Part shown: in pieces, positions 9,301-18,259 of the stretch
Numbering within the stretch: position 1 is the first letter of the stretch
Layout of the letters: each line of letters starts with the position of its first letter
DNA from: CAIXSC01 sp046349915
GTDB taxonomy: Bacteria > Planctomycetota > Planctomycetia > Pirellulales > Pirellulaceae
Assembly: GCA_046349915.1 (NCBI GenBank)
Contig: JAXMBL010000009.1
Coordinates: 62,001-126,000 of the forward strand
Length of the DNA stretch: 64,000 bases
Direction: 5' to 3'
Notes under the pieces: generated by a model
What the model saw: the letters and a program-made list of their open reading frames with translations, nothing else
Database searches by the model: none
What the model was told of the DNA's origin: nothing
Position numbers and translations under genes: made by a program

Positions 9301-9666
9301 GACGAGGCGTTGGTGGACTACGAGGCTGCGTCGGCGGGACGAGACCAAGCGGCTGCTCGAGCGCGGTTCATGATCGGCGAAATTCGGTTTGATCAGAAGA
9401 AGTACGACGAAGCGGTCAAGGACTTCCAGCGAGTGATGTTTGGTTTTGGCGGCGAGAAAGCGCCGACCGAAGTGAAGACATGGCAAGCGAAGTCGGGATT
9501 CGAGGCGGCACGATGCTGGGAAGTGCGAATCGAGGGAGCGGCCGACGCTGCCCAGAAGGCAGCCGCGCTCGCCAATGCTCGCCGCTTCTACTCGTACGTC
9601 GTCGAAAAGCACCCGCAGGACTCGTTGGCCGCTGACGCCAAGAAACGACTCGACGCCCTGAAGTAA
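6391..9666 (+). CDS. Large secreted tetratricopeptide-repeat protein
   Basis: A 1091-aa protein with an N-terminal hydrophobic signal (about residues 20-48, ending VVAQEA) followed by more than twenty TPR-like units from about residue 60 to the C-terminus. Repeated signatures include FLEKFPKDPLAPKAQHYLG, YPQSPALHEAEL and LAEAHYLVGASQYY. The spacing and the KYPES/KFPKS linkers resemble BamD/YbgF (CpoB)-type TPRs, which act as periplasmic scaffolds. It is followed by ExbB- and ExbD-like genes, so a role as a periplasmic partner of a proton-driven Tol/Exb-like complex is inferred. The ATG at 6391 is chosen over an in-frame TTG at 6367 because AACGGGG lies 8-10 bases before it and the signal peptide then has normal length. 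Confidence 0.85.
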   Translation: MRWNGVRESRTNVQGRNWLRSVLVAGSFGASGLTGLVGVASPAIVVAQEANPAAKPESSPEATALYADAASFQNNGAFDLAVDEWSKFLEKFPKDPLAPKAQHYLGVCQLQLKQFDKAVATFTSLMKDHPKFELLEDATFNLALSHYSQASATNPQSYATAAKSLAAHLQKFPKSKHADQALFFQGESLYNQGEKKEAIAAYESVVKNYPESKVRADAAYAWGVTLEELQQYPQAGVAYDLFLKSYSDNGLANEVRMRKAETVLQAGQFADAEKQFAAVAKVEGFAQADHASLRRAFCLVKQDKFPEAAAAYAEVAKNYPQSPALHEAELSAGRWYYRVEQYPEASMWLAKAAAGRGPEAPEAAHWLARIALRSGKPAEALAAVDAVLPSAEKSSFFVALRMDRADALYEIPDKRAESLKLYREIATSSAEHELAPQALYNLAFGELDAREYDAAVKDAQAFLDKYKEHRLTGDVEYVRAESQLLANKLDEADKNYQALVERHGSHRDAGLWRVRWALTQFLAKKYDVVVKTLAKIEGLAPPELLAEAHYLVGASQYYTEKYAAAIDAFNASLKSAPKWRQADETLLLLSRCQAKLDQTDAAKATIRKLLTDLPESKLLDQAHYRLGEYAYSGDDFTGAIAAYDVVTSKYPESTFAPYAWYGKGWSLSRTKQFPQAVAAFTSLLEKWPQHALQADSQYGRGLARRQAGDVKGAVADLDAYLASNPPVEAKSNARYERGLAQVAAQDFAGAVATFDALLKENEKYADADKVRYELAWAYKSQEKNDEAVAQFRTLATAHPSSPLAGEAHFHVGEGLYDQKKFDEAVKEYAAAKQKAQPGEIAEKAAYKLGWSHFHLKQFQPALDQFTGLLEAYPKGMLAPDGTFMVAECYFRLNKYKEALPAFKATAAVEGLNETLRSLGLLHGGQAASQLSQWKDSVELLDQLIEKFPKSSYLYEALYERGWAKQNLKQIDEALVDYEAASAGRDQAAARARFMIGEIRFDQKKYDEAVKDFQRVMFGFGGEKAPTEVKTWQAKSGFEAARCWEVRIEGAADAAQKAAALANARRFYSYVVEKHPQDSLAADAKKRLDALK

Positions 9667-9671
9667 CTCGC

Positions 9672-9691
9672 GGCCGTCGCGGCCCTTTTTT
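9672..9691 (+). terminator. Possible intrinsic terminator after the TPR gene
   Basis: GGCCG-TCG-CGGCC (9672-9684) is followed by C and TTTTTT, directly after the TPR stop. The stem is short but all G/C. It lies before the ExbB-like gene on the same strand, so it may reduce rather than end transcription into the downstream genes. Confidence 0.45.
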
Positions 9692-9705
9692 GCTGGAGAC
9701 CGTTT

Positions 9706-10695
9706 GTGTTGGAAAGCCCTGGTATGCGTAGCATCTGGCACTCGCTGCGGCGTCCTCTATTCATGGCCTGCGCGATGCTCGGCATCGCCCTGCTCGCTCA
9801 TCGCTCCGTCGAGCGACTGGCGGCTCAGGACGCGAGCGCGACGGCGCCGGGCGCCGACGAGGCGGGACCGAGCGGTGGGCCAGCGCCAACTCTGGAAACG
9901 GCGCCGGGCGGTGGCGACCCGACGGCCGCCAACGCAACGGCCGCGGCGCCCGCCAGCAATCCCGCGGCGCCCTCGAAGGAAATCAATGTCTTCGAGTTGG
10001 CTCGACAGGGCGGGATTTTCATGTACCCGATTTATGTCCTCTCGCTGGTGGCGGTGGGGGTGTCCATCGAGCGTTGGTTTGGACTGCGACAAGGCCGAGT
10101 GCTCCCCGCGCGGCTTGTCGAGCAACTCGGACAACTGGGGTCGTCGAAAACAGGCTTCGATCCTCGGCGAGCTTATCGCGTCTGCCAGGAGAATCCTTCG
10201 TCGGCGGCCACGGTGATCAAGGCGATGCTGCTGAAGGTCGGGCGACCACACTCGGAGGTCGAGCATGCGGTGCAGGAGGCTAGCGAACGCGAGGCGAATC
10301 GGATCTATGGGAACATCCGGTGGCTCAACCTGGCCGCTTCCGTGGCGCCGCTGATCGGACTGCTCGGCACCGTCCAAGGCATGATCGTCGCCTTCCACCA
10401 AACGACGGTGCTCGACCCAGGCGCCAATAAGGCCGTCGAGCTCGCGAACGGCATCTACACCGCGCTCGTCACCACCTTTGGCGGCTTAAGCGTGGCGATT
10501 CCGGCCTCGATCTTCGCTCACTATTACGAGGGTCGCATTCAGGGGTTATTCCACCAGATTGACGAGTTGCTATTCAATTTGCTGCCGCAGATTGAGCGGT
10601 TCGAAAATCGCACTCGGTTCGCTCGGCACCACGCCGAGTCGAGCGAGGGCGCGACCGAACCGGCGCCCGAACCACCGCCTGTGGCGAAGAGTTGA
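9706..10695 (+). CDS. MotA/TolQ/ExbB-type proton channel protein
   Basis: A 329-aa inner-membrane protein. An N-terminal signal-like hydrophobic segment (about residues 15-32) is followed by a 60-residue Ala/Pro/Gly-rich stretch. A membrane segment (IFMYPIYVLSLVAVGVSI) and the MotA/TolQ/ExbB core come next, with two further helices carrying VAPLIGLLGTVQGMIVAF and ALVTTFGGLSVAIPASI. These are the conserved family helices that form the proton path. The start could be GTG at 9706 (GGAG seven bases upstream) or ATG at 9724. It is paired with the ExbD-like gene 40 bp downstream; together they should form a proton-motive-force energised stator acting on periplasmic partners. Which partner it drives is not visible, though the giant protein at 11258 is the obvious candidate. 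Confidence 0.87.
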   Translation: MLESPGMRSIWHSLRRPLFMACAMLGIALLAHRSVERLAAQDASATAPGADEAGPSGGPAPTLETAPGGGDPTAANATAAAPASNPAAPSKEINVFELARQGGIFMYPIYVLSLVAVGVSIERWFGLRQGRVLPARLVEQLGQLGSSKTGFDPRRAYRVCQENPSSAATVIKAMLLKVGRPHSEVEHAVQEASEREANRIYGNIRWLNLAASVAPLIGLLGTVQGMIVAFHQTTVLDPGANKAVELANGIYTALVTTFGGLSVAIPASIFAHYYEGRIQGLFHQIDELLFNLLPQIERFENRTRFARHHAESSEGATEPAPEPPPVAKS

Positions 10696-10735
10696 ATGGG
10701 TAACCTGAACGACGCGGACGAGCCGGAGACGCACA

Positions 10736-11155
10736 GTGGCGGTCAACATCAAGCGCGGTCGAGCACTCGACGCCATCAACATGACGCCTGTCATCGACAT
10801 GGTGTTCTTGTTGCTCATCTTCTTCCTGGTCGCCTCGCAGTTCGCGGAAGAAGAGCGAGCCTTGAAGGTGGTATTGCCGAGCGCCAGCGAGGCGCGGCCT
10901 CTCACCATGGCGCCGAAGGAAGTCTTCGTGAACATCAATGACCAGGGCCAGTACTTCATGGATGGTCGAGTGATGTTGATCGACGAGGTTGAGGCGGTAT
11001 TGCGGCAGGCGGTCGCCAACAATCCAGCGAACCAGTCGGTGATCATTCGTGCGGACAAGCGAGTCGGATTCGATGCGGTGGTGGCGGTCATGAACGCCTG
11101 CAATAAGGTCGGCGCTCGCGATTATGTGGTGACGACCGCCTCCGAAGGGAACTGA
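10736..11155 (+). CDS. ExbD/TolR-type biopolymer transport protein
   Basis: A 139-aa protein with one N-terminal membrane helix and a periplasmic domain, the length and topology of ExbD/TolR. The signature INMTPVIDMVFLLLIFFLV includes the essential membrane Asp (residue 21). The C-terminal VIIRADKRVGFDAVVAVMNACNKVGARDYVV is the typical periplasmic end. It should plug the pore of the ExbB-like protein encoded 40 bp upstream. The GTG at 10736 has GGAG (10725-10728) seven bases upstream. Confidence 0.9.
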   Translation: MAVNIKRGRALDAINMTPVIDMVFLLLIFFLVASQFAEEERALKVVLPSASEARPLTMAPKEVFVNINDQGQYFMDGRVMLIDEVEAVLRQAVANNPANQSVIIRADKRVGFDAVVAVMNACNKVGARDYVVTTASEGN

Positions 11156-11257
11156 GGCAACGAGACGGAGAGTGGCTGCGTGGCTGTGGCGGTCCCGCGG
11201 CAGGAGAAGGTCGACGTCGACTCACAGTGGACGGCGGCGGAAGGGCTGGGGTGAATC

Positions 11258-14200
11258 ATGGCGAAAACTCGGCGAGTCGTGCGCAGGGTCGAGCCGCGCG
11301 CGGACCGAACGTTCGACGAGCAGATTTGGCCCGTCAATGTGGCGCTGGCGGTCCTCGCCGCATTCCTCGTCGGCATGATCGTCGCCTATTGCGACTTCGA
11401 TCACCCCGATTGGTATCGCAATGGCTGGCTCTGGGTCATCGTGGTCCCCGTCGTGGCGGGCATGATCATGGCCATCCTGCGTTTGGTCGACAATCGCACG
11501 GTGCGCCGAGCCGTGCAGTTGGCCACTGTATTGAGCATCCTCGTCCACATTTTGTTTCTCTTATGGTCGCTCGAGGCCACGCTGTTTGGGAAACGACAAC
11601 CGCCCGAGTCGACCGCACGGAAGCCGCAAGACGAGCGGCCCAAGGTGGTGGTTCCCGAGTACGCGCAACATCATTTCGCGGACCCGCTGCAACGTCCTCA
11701 GCAAGATTACGAGAAGCCGGTCGAAACTCAGACGCCGGATTCGCCCGCCCCTGAAGTCGCTCGCACCGAAACTCAACCCGAACCGCCCACGCCAGTACCA
11801 CTCCCGACGCCCACTCCGGAAGCCCAGCCCCAGCGCACCCCGCCGTCCACCACGAAGGCGCAGACCGCGGAGACGGCCCCGCGAGCCGCCGATCAATCGT
11901 CTCAACTCAGTCGTCGCACCTCGACCACGCAAGCGACTCCCAATCAAATGGCCGAGGTCGCGACCCCCACGCCTCCCGCTCCCTCGGTAGCGCCTCGTCC
12001 CGAGCCAACCCCCACGCCGAACAGTGTAGCGCGACAGCGAACCGAGCGCGCCAATAGTAGGCCAACTCCAAGCGTGGAATCGCCGGCGCCGACGGAGCGT
12101 CCCACCACCAGCGTCGCCCGCCGCTCGACCGAGCCGAATACCACCCCCGATACCTCAGCCACGCCGACCCTCCCGCGCGCCTCGACGCAACCGCAAGCCA
12201 CACCGCACTCGCAAGTGACGGCCGCCGACGTCCCCGCTCCCACTCGACAGACTTCGCCCGATACGCCTCGCCCCACAACTACCGCCACCACGCGGCGCCA
12301 AACCACGGACCCGCAAGTCGCGCGGCAGCCGACCGTCGAAGCGCCGACGACGCCAAGTCCCACGCCCACGCCGTCGCCGCAACGACAACTGACATCGCCC
12401 GAGCAGCCGACGATCGCGGCGGCGCCGACTCCCGTCCCCAACCCGCGAACTCGCGCCACCACTCGAGTGGAAACGGCGACGGCGGCGCCGATGGCGACGC
12501 CGCAGCCAACCGCCGTGGTAGGCGAGACTGCTCCTCCGAGCCCGCGGGCCACGCCGGTCCGGCGAGCGACTCCGACGACAAACGCAACGGCGGCGACAGC
12601 GACGCCCGCGGAACCCACGCCGACGTCTCCCACCACTCCCACGGCAACTCAAGTAACTCGACGCGAGAACGCCAGCACTCCCGCGCCGACGGTGGCGAGC
12701 ACCGATAGTCCAGCCGTGGCGCGACGAGCGGAACGCTCGAGCCCGTCGCCTAACCCGACGGCGACGGCGACTCCGGTGGAAGCGTCGGCTCAACAGTCGC
12801 AGACGGCGAATGTGCCGACGCCCGCCGCGCTCGCCACGCGTAAACAGGACGTGGCGCGTCCGCAGGTAGCTCGCGCGGCGGGCGATCCGACCACGGCGAC
12901 CGGCGCGACGTCCCCCTCGCCGGCGACAGTCGCCAATGCCTCGCGAGCCAACGCGTCATCCGACACACCTTCGCCAACTGCCAATAACTCGGCCAACCCA
13001 TCCCCCACCGGCCGGCAATCGCCGAACGCGACGCCGAATGTCGTGACGGAAGCGTCGGCGGTAGCGACGAATGTAGCGCCGCGCGCCGCGGCCGAAGTGC
13101 AAGCGTCGTCGTCAGCCTCCCAGGTTGCTCGCCAATCGACGGCCACTCCAGGAGCGACTCGCGTGCAAACGCCGCAGGACTCCCCGTCCGCTAGTCCTTC
13201 GGCGCAGGTGGCTCGCAGTTCACCAACGCGAGCAACGGCATCCGCCGTTCCATCGCTCGATCCGCAGGCGGCGGCGACCGCCAGTCCGGCGAGAACGGCG
13301 CAAGCTTCGCCGACAACCGTCTCGCCGGCGAACGTTGAAAGCCCAGCGCTCGCGGTAGCGGCGCAGGGAACCGGAGAACCCGCCACTCAACCAACACCGA
13401 CCGCCGTGGCTCGATCGCAGAATGGCATGGCGGGTGCTGGTCATTCGGCGAATCTGGATCGATCGGCGCCGGCGGCGGAGAGTCCCGCGCAGGTCGCGGC
13501 CGGAGCGGCTCAACGCTCACAAGCGACTCAAGACACGCCGGAGGGGCCGTCGTTGGCGCCGAGCGAGGCGTCGGTTGTCCGACGATCGGTGGCGGGCCAA
13601 GCTCGCCCGAGCGCAACGTTGCAGGCCGAAGCAGTCCCCGTGGCCACGGTGGGCGGCGTCTCTCAACCCTCGCAATTGACGGCCAGTTCGAGTGCGTCTT
13701 TGACGCAAGCGAGTTCGAATGCGTCGCCGGGCGCTGTGAATGCCTCGGCGGGACGAGTGGAGGTCGACACGGGTCCGACGCAGGTCGTATCAGAACAATC
13801 GACGGGTCGAGCCTCAGGCGGCGGTCAGCCTGACGCCACGACAGCGCCCGAGTCGGCCGTGATCGCTCGCAGCCGCACGGGCGGCTCGCCGCAGATGTCG
13901 ATCGCTTCGACCGAAGTGGCGGCTCAACCCGTCGCGCCGGCGGAAACGGGCGGAGGTGCTCCCGCCCCGTCGACGCTCGCCGCACAAGCCACTGCGACCG
14001 TTCGCAACTCGCCGGGCGGTGAGTCCGCGGTCACGGGCGGACCGTCCGCGGCGGCCGCCCCAGGCGCGACGGTCGAAGTGAATGCCGCGCCGCAGGTGGC
14101 TGAATCGGCTCGGAGCCGCGCGGATGCGGCCGCTGGCGCCGAAAGCGCCGCGGCGGGCGGTCAGCCCAATGCTTCCGACGAAGAGGAAGAAGAGAAGGCG

Positions 14201-16279
14201 CGCCGACTCGCTCGCAGCGCCGCGGGTGGAGCGCCCCAACTTGCCGCTTCCTCGTCGGTTACCGTGGAAGCGCCTGCCGGCGCGCCGGCTGCGGGAGGCG
14301 CCCCCGAAGCAACGCTCGATGCCACGCAATTGGCGGCGGCAATGACTCGGTCAGGACCTAGCGGTGAAGCTCGACTGGCCGCGGCAGCCAGTGCGACACC
14401 CGCGGGCGCGGGTGATCCCATGGCGGGCTCGGCGGCCGCCGAGTTGGTCGCTAATTCGCCTGCGTCGCGAGCGGAAGCGGCCGAAGCGGTGGTTGGGGCG
14501 CCAGCGATCGGCGGCGGCGCCGCTTCGCCCACTCGTAGCTCCGCGGGCCCATCACTCCCCGCGAACTCGCAGGCCGCTGAACTGGTCGTGAGCGGCCAAC
14601 CCGAGTCGGGCGGAGAGGCCAGTGGTCAGCCGCTGGAAGCCCAAGGACTAGCCGCCGCCCGCACGGCAGGTGGAGTGCGTGGCGAGATTTCCGCGGCGCC
14701 CGTCGGCGCCGCGGCGGCCGAAGTTCCCACGGACGCCTCCGCGCCCGGTCTCGCCGGTAGTGCGGCGGGCCGACGCCAAACGACCGCGGGCGAGACCGAT
14801 TCGCCGGACGCCTCGGCGGTTGCTTCCGGTGGACCGTTGCGTCGAGCGGAGACGACGGCCGCGGGCGCCGCCTCGGCCGCATCGGTTGAAGTGCCTGATC
14901 TGGGCGCCGAGGTCGAGCAGGCGAATGAAGATCACTTGGCGTCAGCGGCGGCTCGCGGAGTGAGGAAGTCGCAGACGGGCGGAGGCGCCATCGCGGTTGA
15001 TATCGCGGCCTTGGAAGGACCGGGGGGACTTGGGAGCCAAGCGACGGCGGATGTTGGCATCCAGGACCGACGCGCTCAAGAAGAGAGTCTGGATGTTCAG
15101 CCTCGCGCTGCCAGATTCCTCCGGCAAAAGGTCGGCGGCTTGCCAACCGTCAGCACGGCGGCCGTTTTGCCCACCGATTCGTTCCGACAACGAACCACTC
15201 GTAACCCAGGCAATGGAGGCCGCAATGGAAGTCCGCCGCCTCAGACGGAGGAAGCCATCGAGATGGGCTTGGCCTTCTTGGCTCGCTATCAAGGCCAGGA
15301 TGGTAGTTGGAGTTTGAGTGGGTTTGGCGAGGAAGTCGCTTTGTCGTCCGATACGGCGGCGACCGGCCTGGCGCTGCTCGCGTTCCAAGGAGCGGGCTAC
15401 AACCATCGCGAACACAAGTATCAGGAAGTAGTGCGAGCGGCGTTGGATCACTTGGTGAAGAACCAGCAGCCGAACGGCGACTTGTTCGTCCCCATGGATG
15501 ACGACTCGAATCGCAGTGTGTGGCTGTACAGTCACAGCATCGCGGCGCTGGCGGTTTGCGAAGCATATGGAATGACGCAAGACCCAGCGTTGAAGGAGCC
15601 CGCCCAGAAGGCGCTCGACTTCATCATCGCCGCGCAGCACAAGCAACGAGGCGGCTGGCGATACGCACCCGGCGTTGGGTCGGATACTTCGGTCAGTGGT
15701 TGGATGCTGATGGCGCTGAAAAGCGGCGAACTCGCCGGACTGAAGGTGCCGTCCGAGACGTTTATCAATGTGCACAAGTGGCTGGAGTCGGCCCAGGCGT
15801 CGACCGGCGAGCGACATTTGTATCGCTACAACCCGCTGGCTCCCGACACGGAAACTCAACGACATGGCCGCCAGGCGACTCGCACCATGACCTCCGTCGG
15901 ACTCTTGATGCGTCTGTACACGGGTTGGCGGCGAGACAACCCCGAAATGGTCCGCGGAGCTGATTACTTGTTGCAGGCGCCGCCGTCGCTGGGGACTGCC
16001 CGCAACGTCGAACGGGACACGTATTACTGGTACTACGCAACTCAAGTGATGTTCCATGTCGGCGGCGAACGTTGGCAGCGTTGGAACGATCAACTGCATC
16101 CGCTCTTGGTAACCAGCCAGACGAAGCAGGGTCCATTTGCCGGTAGTTGGGACCCGCGCAATCCCGTGCCTGACCGCTGGTCTCAACACGCCGGCCGACT
16201 GTACGTGACCACCCTAAACCTCTTGTCGCTTGAGGTTTACTATCGCCACCTGCCTCTGTATGTGGATACGGCGAAGTAG
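11258..16279 (+). CDS. Giant membrane protein with prenyltransferase-like toroid
   Basis: A 1673-aa protein in three parts. Residues 1 to about 110 carry three predicted membrane helices (VNVALAVLAAFLVGMIVAY, GWLWVIVVPVVAGMIMAIL, LATVLSILVHILFLLWS). Residues about 115-1320 are low-complexity, first Pro/Thr-rich, then Ala/Gly/Ser-rich, with a short motif of the form xVARxS recurring many times. Residues about 1327-1670 form a prenyltransferase/squalene-oxidase repeat domain (AIEMGLAFLARYQGQDGSWS, GWRYAPG, TSVSGWMLMALKSG), an alpha/alpha toroid. The DxDD or metal-ligand motifs of true cyclases are not evident, so a binding rather than catalytic role is possible. Its position directly after ExbB and ExbD genes suggests a TolA/TonB-like spacer. 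The start ATG follows GGAAGGGCTGGGG. Confidence 0.8.
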   Translation: MAKTRRVVRRVEPRADRTFDEQIWPVNVALAVLAAFLVGMIVAYCDFDHPDWYRNGWLWVIVVPVVAGMIMAILRLVDNRTVRRAVQLATVLSILVHILFLLWSLEATLFGKRQPPESTARKPQDERPKVVVPEYAQHHFADPLQRPQQDYEKPVETQTPDSPAPEVARTETQPEPPTPVPLPTPTPEAQPQRTPPSTTKAQTAETAPRAADQSSQLSRRTSTTQATPNQMAEVATPTPPAPSVAPRPEPTPTPNSVARQRTERANSRPTPSVESPAPTERPTTSVARRSTEPNTTPDTSATPTLPRASTQPQATPHSQVTAADVPAPTRQTSPDTPRPTTTATTRRQTTDPQVARQPTVEAPTTPSPTPTPSPQRQLTSPEQPTIAAAPTPVPNPRTRATTRVETATAAPMATPQPTAVVGETAPPSPRATPVRRATPTTNATAATATPAEPTPTSPTTPTATQVTRRENASTPAPTVASTDSPAVARRAERSSPSPNPTATATPVEASAQQSQTANVPTPAALATRKQDVARPQVARAAGDPTTATGATSPSPATVANASRANASSDTPSPTANNSANPSPTGRQSPNATPNVVTEASAVATNVAPRAAAEVQASSSASQVARQSTATPGATRVQTPQDSPSASPSAQVARSSPTRATASAVPSLDPQAAATASPARTAQASPTTVSPANVESPALAVAAQGTGEPATQPTPTAVARSQNGMAGAGHSANLDRSAPAAESPAQVAAGAAQRSQATQDTPEGPSLAPSEASVVRRSVAGQARPSATLQAEAVPVATVGGVSQPSQLTASSSASLTQASSNASPGAVNASAGRVEVDTGPTQVVSEQSTGRASGGGQPDATTAPESAVIARSRTGGSPQMSIASTEVAAQPVAPAETGGGAPAPSTLAAQATATVRNSPGGESAVTGGPSAAAAPGATVEVNAAPQVAESARSRADAAAGAESAAAGGQPNASDEEEEEKARRLARSAAGGAPQLAASSSVTVEAPAGAPAAGGAPEATLDATQLAAAMTRSGPSGEARLAAAASATPAGAGDPMAGSAAAELVANSPASRAEAAEAVVGAPAIGGGAASPTRSSAGPSLPANSQAAELVVSGQPESGGEASGQPLEAQGLAAARTAGGVRGEISAAPVGAAAAEVPTDASAPGLAGSAAGRRQTTAGETDSPDASAVASGGPLRRAETTAAGAASAASVEVPDLGAEVEQANEDHLASAAARGVRKSQTGGGAIAVDIAALEGPGGLGSQATADVGIQDRRAQEESLDVQPRAARFLRQKVGGLPTVSTAAVLPTDSFRQRTTRNPGNGGRNGSPPPQTEEAIEMGLAFLARYQGQDGSWSLSGFGEEVALSSDTAATGLALLAFQGAGYNHREHKYQEVVRAALDHLVKNQQPNGDLFVPMDDDSNRSVWLYSHSIAALAVCEAYGMTQDPALKEPAQKALDFIIAAQHKQRGGWRYAPGVGSDTSVSGWMLMALKSGELAGLKVPSETFINVHKWLESAQASTGERHLYRYNPLAPDTETQRHGRQATRTMTSVGLLMRLYTGWRRDNPEMVRGADYLLQAPPSLGTARNVERDTYYWYYATQVMFHVGGERWQRWNDQLHPLLVTSQTKQGPFAGSWDPRNPVPDRWSQHAGRLYVTTLNLLSLEVYYRHLPLYVDTAK

Positions 16280-16318
16280 AGCGTAGGGGATCAGGTTAGT
16301 GAACTGTCGCGGACAAGA

Positions 16319-16370
16319 AAGGAACACTGATCTTCGCTGATCTTCACTGATTTGGGCAAGACAGTCAGGA
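16319..16370. repeat. Family C repeat (GATCTTC/GAAGATC type)
   Basis: Reads GGAACACTGATCTTCGCTG, then ATCTTCACTGATTT and GACAGTC. Related copies occur at 18260 and 47585 (opposite orientation) and at 47641 (same orientation, including the trailing GACAGTC). All lie downstream of gene ends. No T-run suggests a terminator. Confidence 0.6.
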
Positions 16371-16449
16371 ATTGTCCACGCAGTGGACCCTCGTTCCGAA
16401 ACGCCCACACACACGCAAGAATTATCGTTCGAAGAAACAAGCGCCAACG

Positions 16450-16878
16450 CTACTTTCGACCGCGCGCCAGGCTGACGAGGATCGCGCGGAAGATGGGTTC
16501 GAGTTGGGTGAAGTCGCGGTCCTCGGCCTGACAGAGGACGACGAGGGTCTGGTCGCCGCGGCGAAAGCTGACGATCGTCGCCATGGCGACGAAGTCCAAG
16601 TAGTAGAACCGCATCTCGAACCCGACCACATCCAACCCCTCGACTTGGTCGACAATTGAGTCGGCCTCCAGTTCGGGGTATTCCTCACGCATGGTCTTTA
16701 GCCCTTCGGCGGCCAATTCCATGGGATCCCCTTCCAGATGGACTTGGAGAACCCAAAGCCCTCCCTGGGGAGTTTGCAAGGTCACCGCGTACGGCGATTC
16801 ACTCGCCTGCTCGTCCGTCAATTGCCAGTTGTCGGGATAGAGAAAGTGGACGCCCAGCTTGTCGTACGTTTGCGGCAT
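16450..16878 (-). CDS. Hypothetical protein, possible PsbP/DcrB-like fold
   Basis: A 142-aa protein with no signal peptide or membrane helix. It opens YDKLGVHFLYPDNWQLTDE, has alternating strands (VTLQTPQGGLWVLQVHLEG), and ends with a helix LEPIFRAILVSLARGRK. This order, a PxxW-type start followed by antiparallel strands and a final helix, resembles the PsbP/DcrB/DUF1795 fold, but I rely on overall pattern only. It has no catalytic signature. It is divergently arranged with the TPR lipoprotein gene downstream on the other strand and convergent with the giant gene at 11258. The function is unknown. Confidence 0.7.
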   Translation of the reverse strand: MPQTYDKLGVHFLYPDNWQLTDEQASESPYAVTLQTPQGGLWVLQVHLEGDPMELAAEGLKTMREEYPELEADSIVDQVEGLDVVGFEMRFYYLDFVAMATIVSFRRGDQTLVVLCQAEDRDFTQLEPIFRAILVSLARGRK

Positions 16879-17178
16879 GACGCCTTCCCAGTCTTCGTAT
16901 TTTCACAACCCCGCTCCCCTGTCCACTCGGCACACTCTGCCTGAATCGCCCAAACAGGCGAACCCTGAGTTCTTTTCCTCGGGGAGCTACTCTGCGGTTG
17001 TACCTGTCCAACGCGGGATTGCCAATTGGCGATCCGGCCCTCCGATCCTGCCGATCCCGGAGAGCCGGCAGCTTGATCTTGAGCGATGTGGCGGAATCGG
17101 GTACCAATCCCGAGCTCTATCGTCGAAGAGGCGTCCCCTGGGAGTCTGGGTAAGACGCGAGGACAGAGACGGCAATTC

Positions 17179-18249
17179 ATGCGAAGTGATGTGGAGCATG
17201 AATCGCTGACGATGATGGAGATGGTTTGGGAGTTCCGAGACGCTGCCCGAGAGCATGGAATGCTCCGATTTTTAGCCAGCAAGGATGCACTGCTTCGCCG
17301 GTCGCTTGGCCGCGAGACCTTGGGTAACCAAAGTCGCCGAGCGGGTTCGTGGACTGGCGTTCTCATGGCTTGTGTCGCGTTGTCTGCGTTGAGCGGCTGC
17401 AAGATGTGGTCGAAAAACGCTTCCGCCGAAAAATTGGTGGCATCGCGGCGCATGTCGCTGCAAGGCACGGACGCCTTGCAGCGAGGCCATTGGGAAGAAG
17501 CAGAGGCGATGTTCGGCGCCGCCGTAAAACAATGTGCGGTCGACGAACGTGCTCGCGCGGGTTACGCCGAGGCGTTGTGGCAGCGAGGGGCCTGTGACGA
17601 GGCGATCCGGCAACTCGAGCAAGCCTCTCGACTGGCCGAGGGCGACCAAGATCTCCTCGTGCGACTCGGTGAAATGCGACTCGCTCGCGGCGATCGCGAC
17701 GGGGCGTACGCCTGTGCTCAACAAGCTCTTGATCGGCAGCGTGGCTGTGCGGCTGCCTGGGCACTGCAAGCCAATGTCCTTCGCTCACAAGGGAAACTCG
17801 ACGAAGCACTCGACTGTTACCATCGAGCGCTCCACTGCGACGCAAACTCACCCGACTCTCAACTTGCAATCGCCGAACTGTACTGCCAGCAGAACAAACC
17901 GCGGCGAGCGCTCGCGACCTTGGAAGCGTTGGCGGACGCTTATGGACCGGGCAAGACTCCGGCAAATGTGCTGGCCATGCAAGGGATCGCTCAGCGTCAA
18001 ATGGGCCGCTATGACGAAGCGGTCGCATCACTCGCCGCCGCTGCTCGACAAGGTCCCGCCGACGTCAACCTGCTGCGTGAACTCTCTCATACGCAGTTGA
18101 TGGCGGGCGACGCCGCGTCCGCCCGAGCCACGACGCTGGAGGCATTGCGACTCCATCCCGAGGACGCCCAGCTCCGCCAATTCTTGGCAAGTCTCGAGAA
18201 GGGCGCGCCTCGCATGGCGGCTCTGAATCGCGAGTCGACCGCGAACTAG
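17179..18249 (+). CDS. TPR-containing probable lipoprotein
   Basis: A tetratricopeptide protein of about 356 aa from the start chosen here. A hydrophobic segment ending LSALSGC is a good lipobox, so the mature protein should be lipid-anchored at the Cys (codon near 17398). About seven TPR-like units follow, for example LDEALDCYHRALHCDANSPDSQ and MGRYDEAVASLAAAARQGP. The true start is unclear. ATG codons at 17086, 17179, 17212 and 17260 would put 45 or more residues before the lipobox. A TTG at 17320 would place the Cys at residue 27 with a short Arg-containing n-region, which is the normal geometry. No candidate has a strong ribosome site. A role in envelope protein-protein contacts is inferred. 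Confidence 0.78.
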   Translation: MRSDVEHESLTMMEMVWEFRDAAREHGMLRFLASKDALLRRSLGRETLGNQSRRAGSWTGVLMACVALSALSGCKMWSKNASAEKLVASRRMSLQGTDALQRGHWEEAEAMFGAAVKQCAVDERARAGYAEALWQRGACDEAIRQLEQASRLAEGDQDLLVRLGEMRLARGDRDGAYACAQQALDRQRGCAAAWALQANVLRSQGKLDEALDCYHRALHCDANSPDSQLAIAELYCQQNKPRRALATLEALADAYGPGKTPANVLAMQGIAQRQMGRYDEAVASLAAAARQGPADVNLLRELSHTQLMAGDAASARATTLEALRLHPEDAQLRQFLASLEKGAPRMAALNRESTAN

Positions 18250-18259
18250 CGATTCGTCG

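Noticed and set aside
11180..11254. 24-codon ORF between the ExbD-like and giant genes
   Set aside because: Starts with GTG without a usable ribosome site and has no features; it is probably chance.
11944..14935. Several long minus-strand and alternative-frame ORFs inside the giant gene
   Set aside because: The low-complexity, GC-rich codons of the real gene leave other frames open. The predicted products are Arg/Ala or Ser/Arg runs without domains or ribosome sites.
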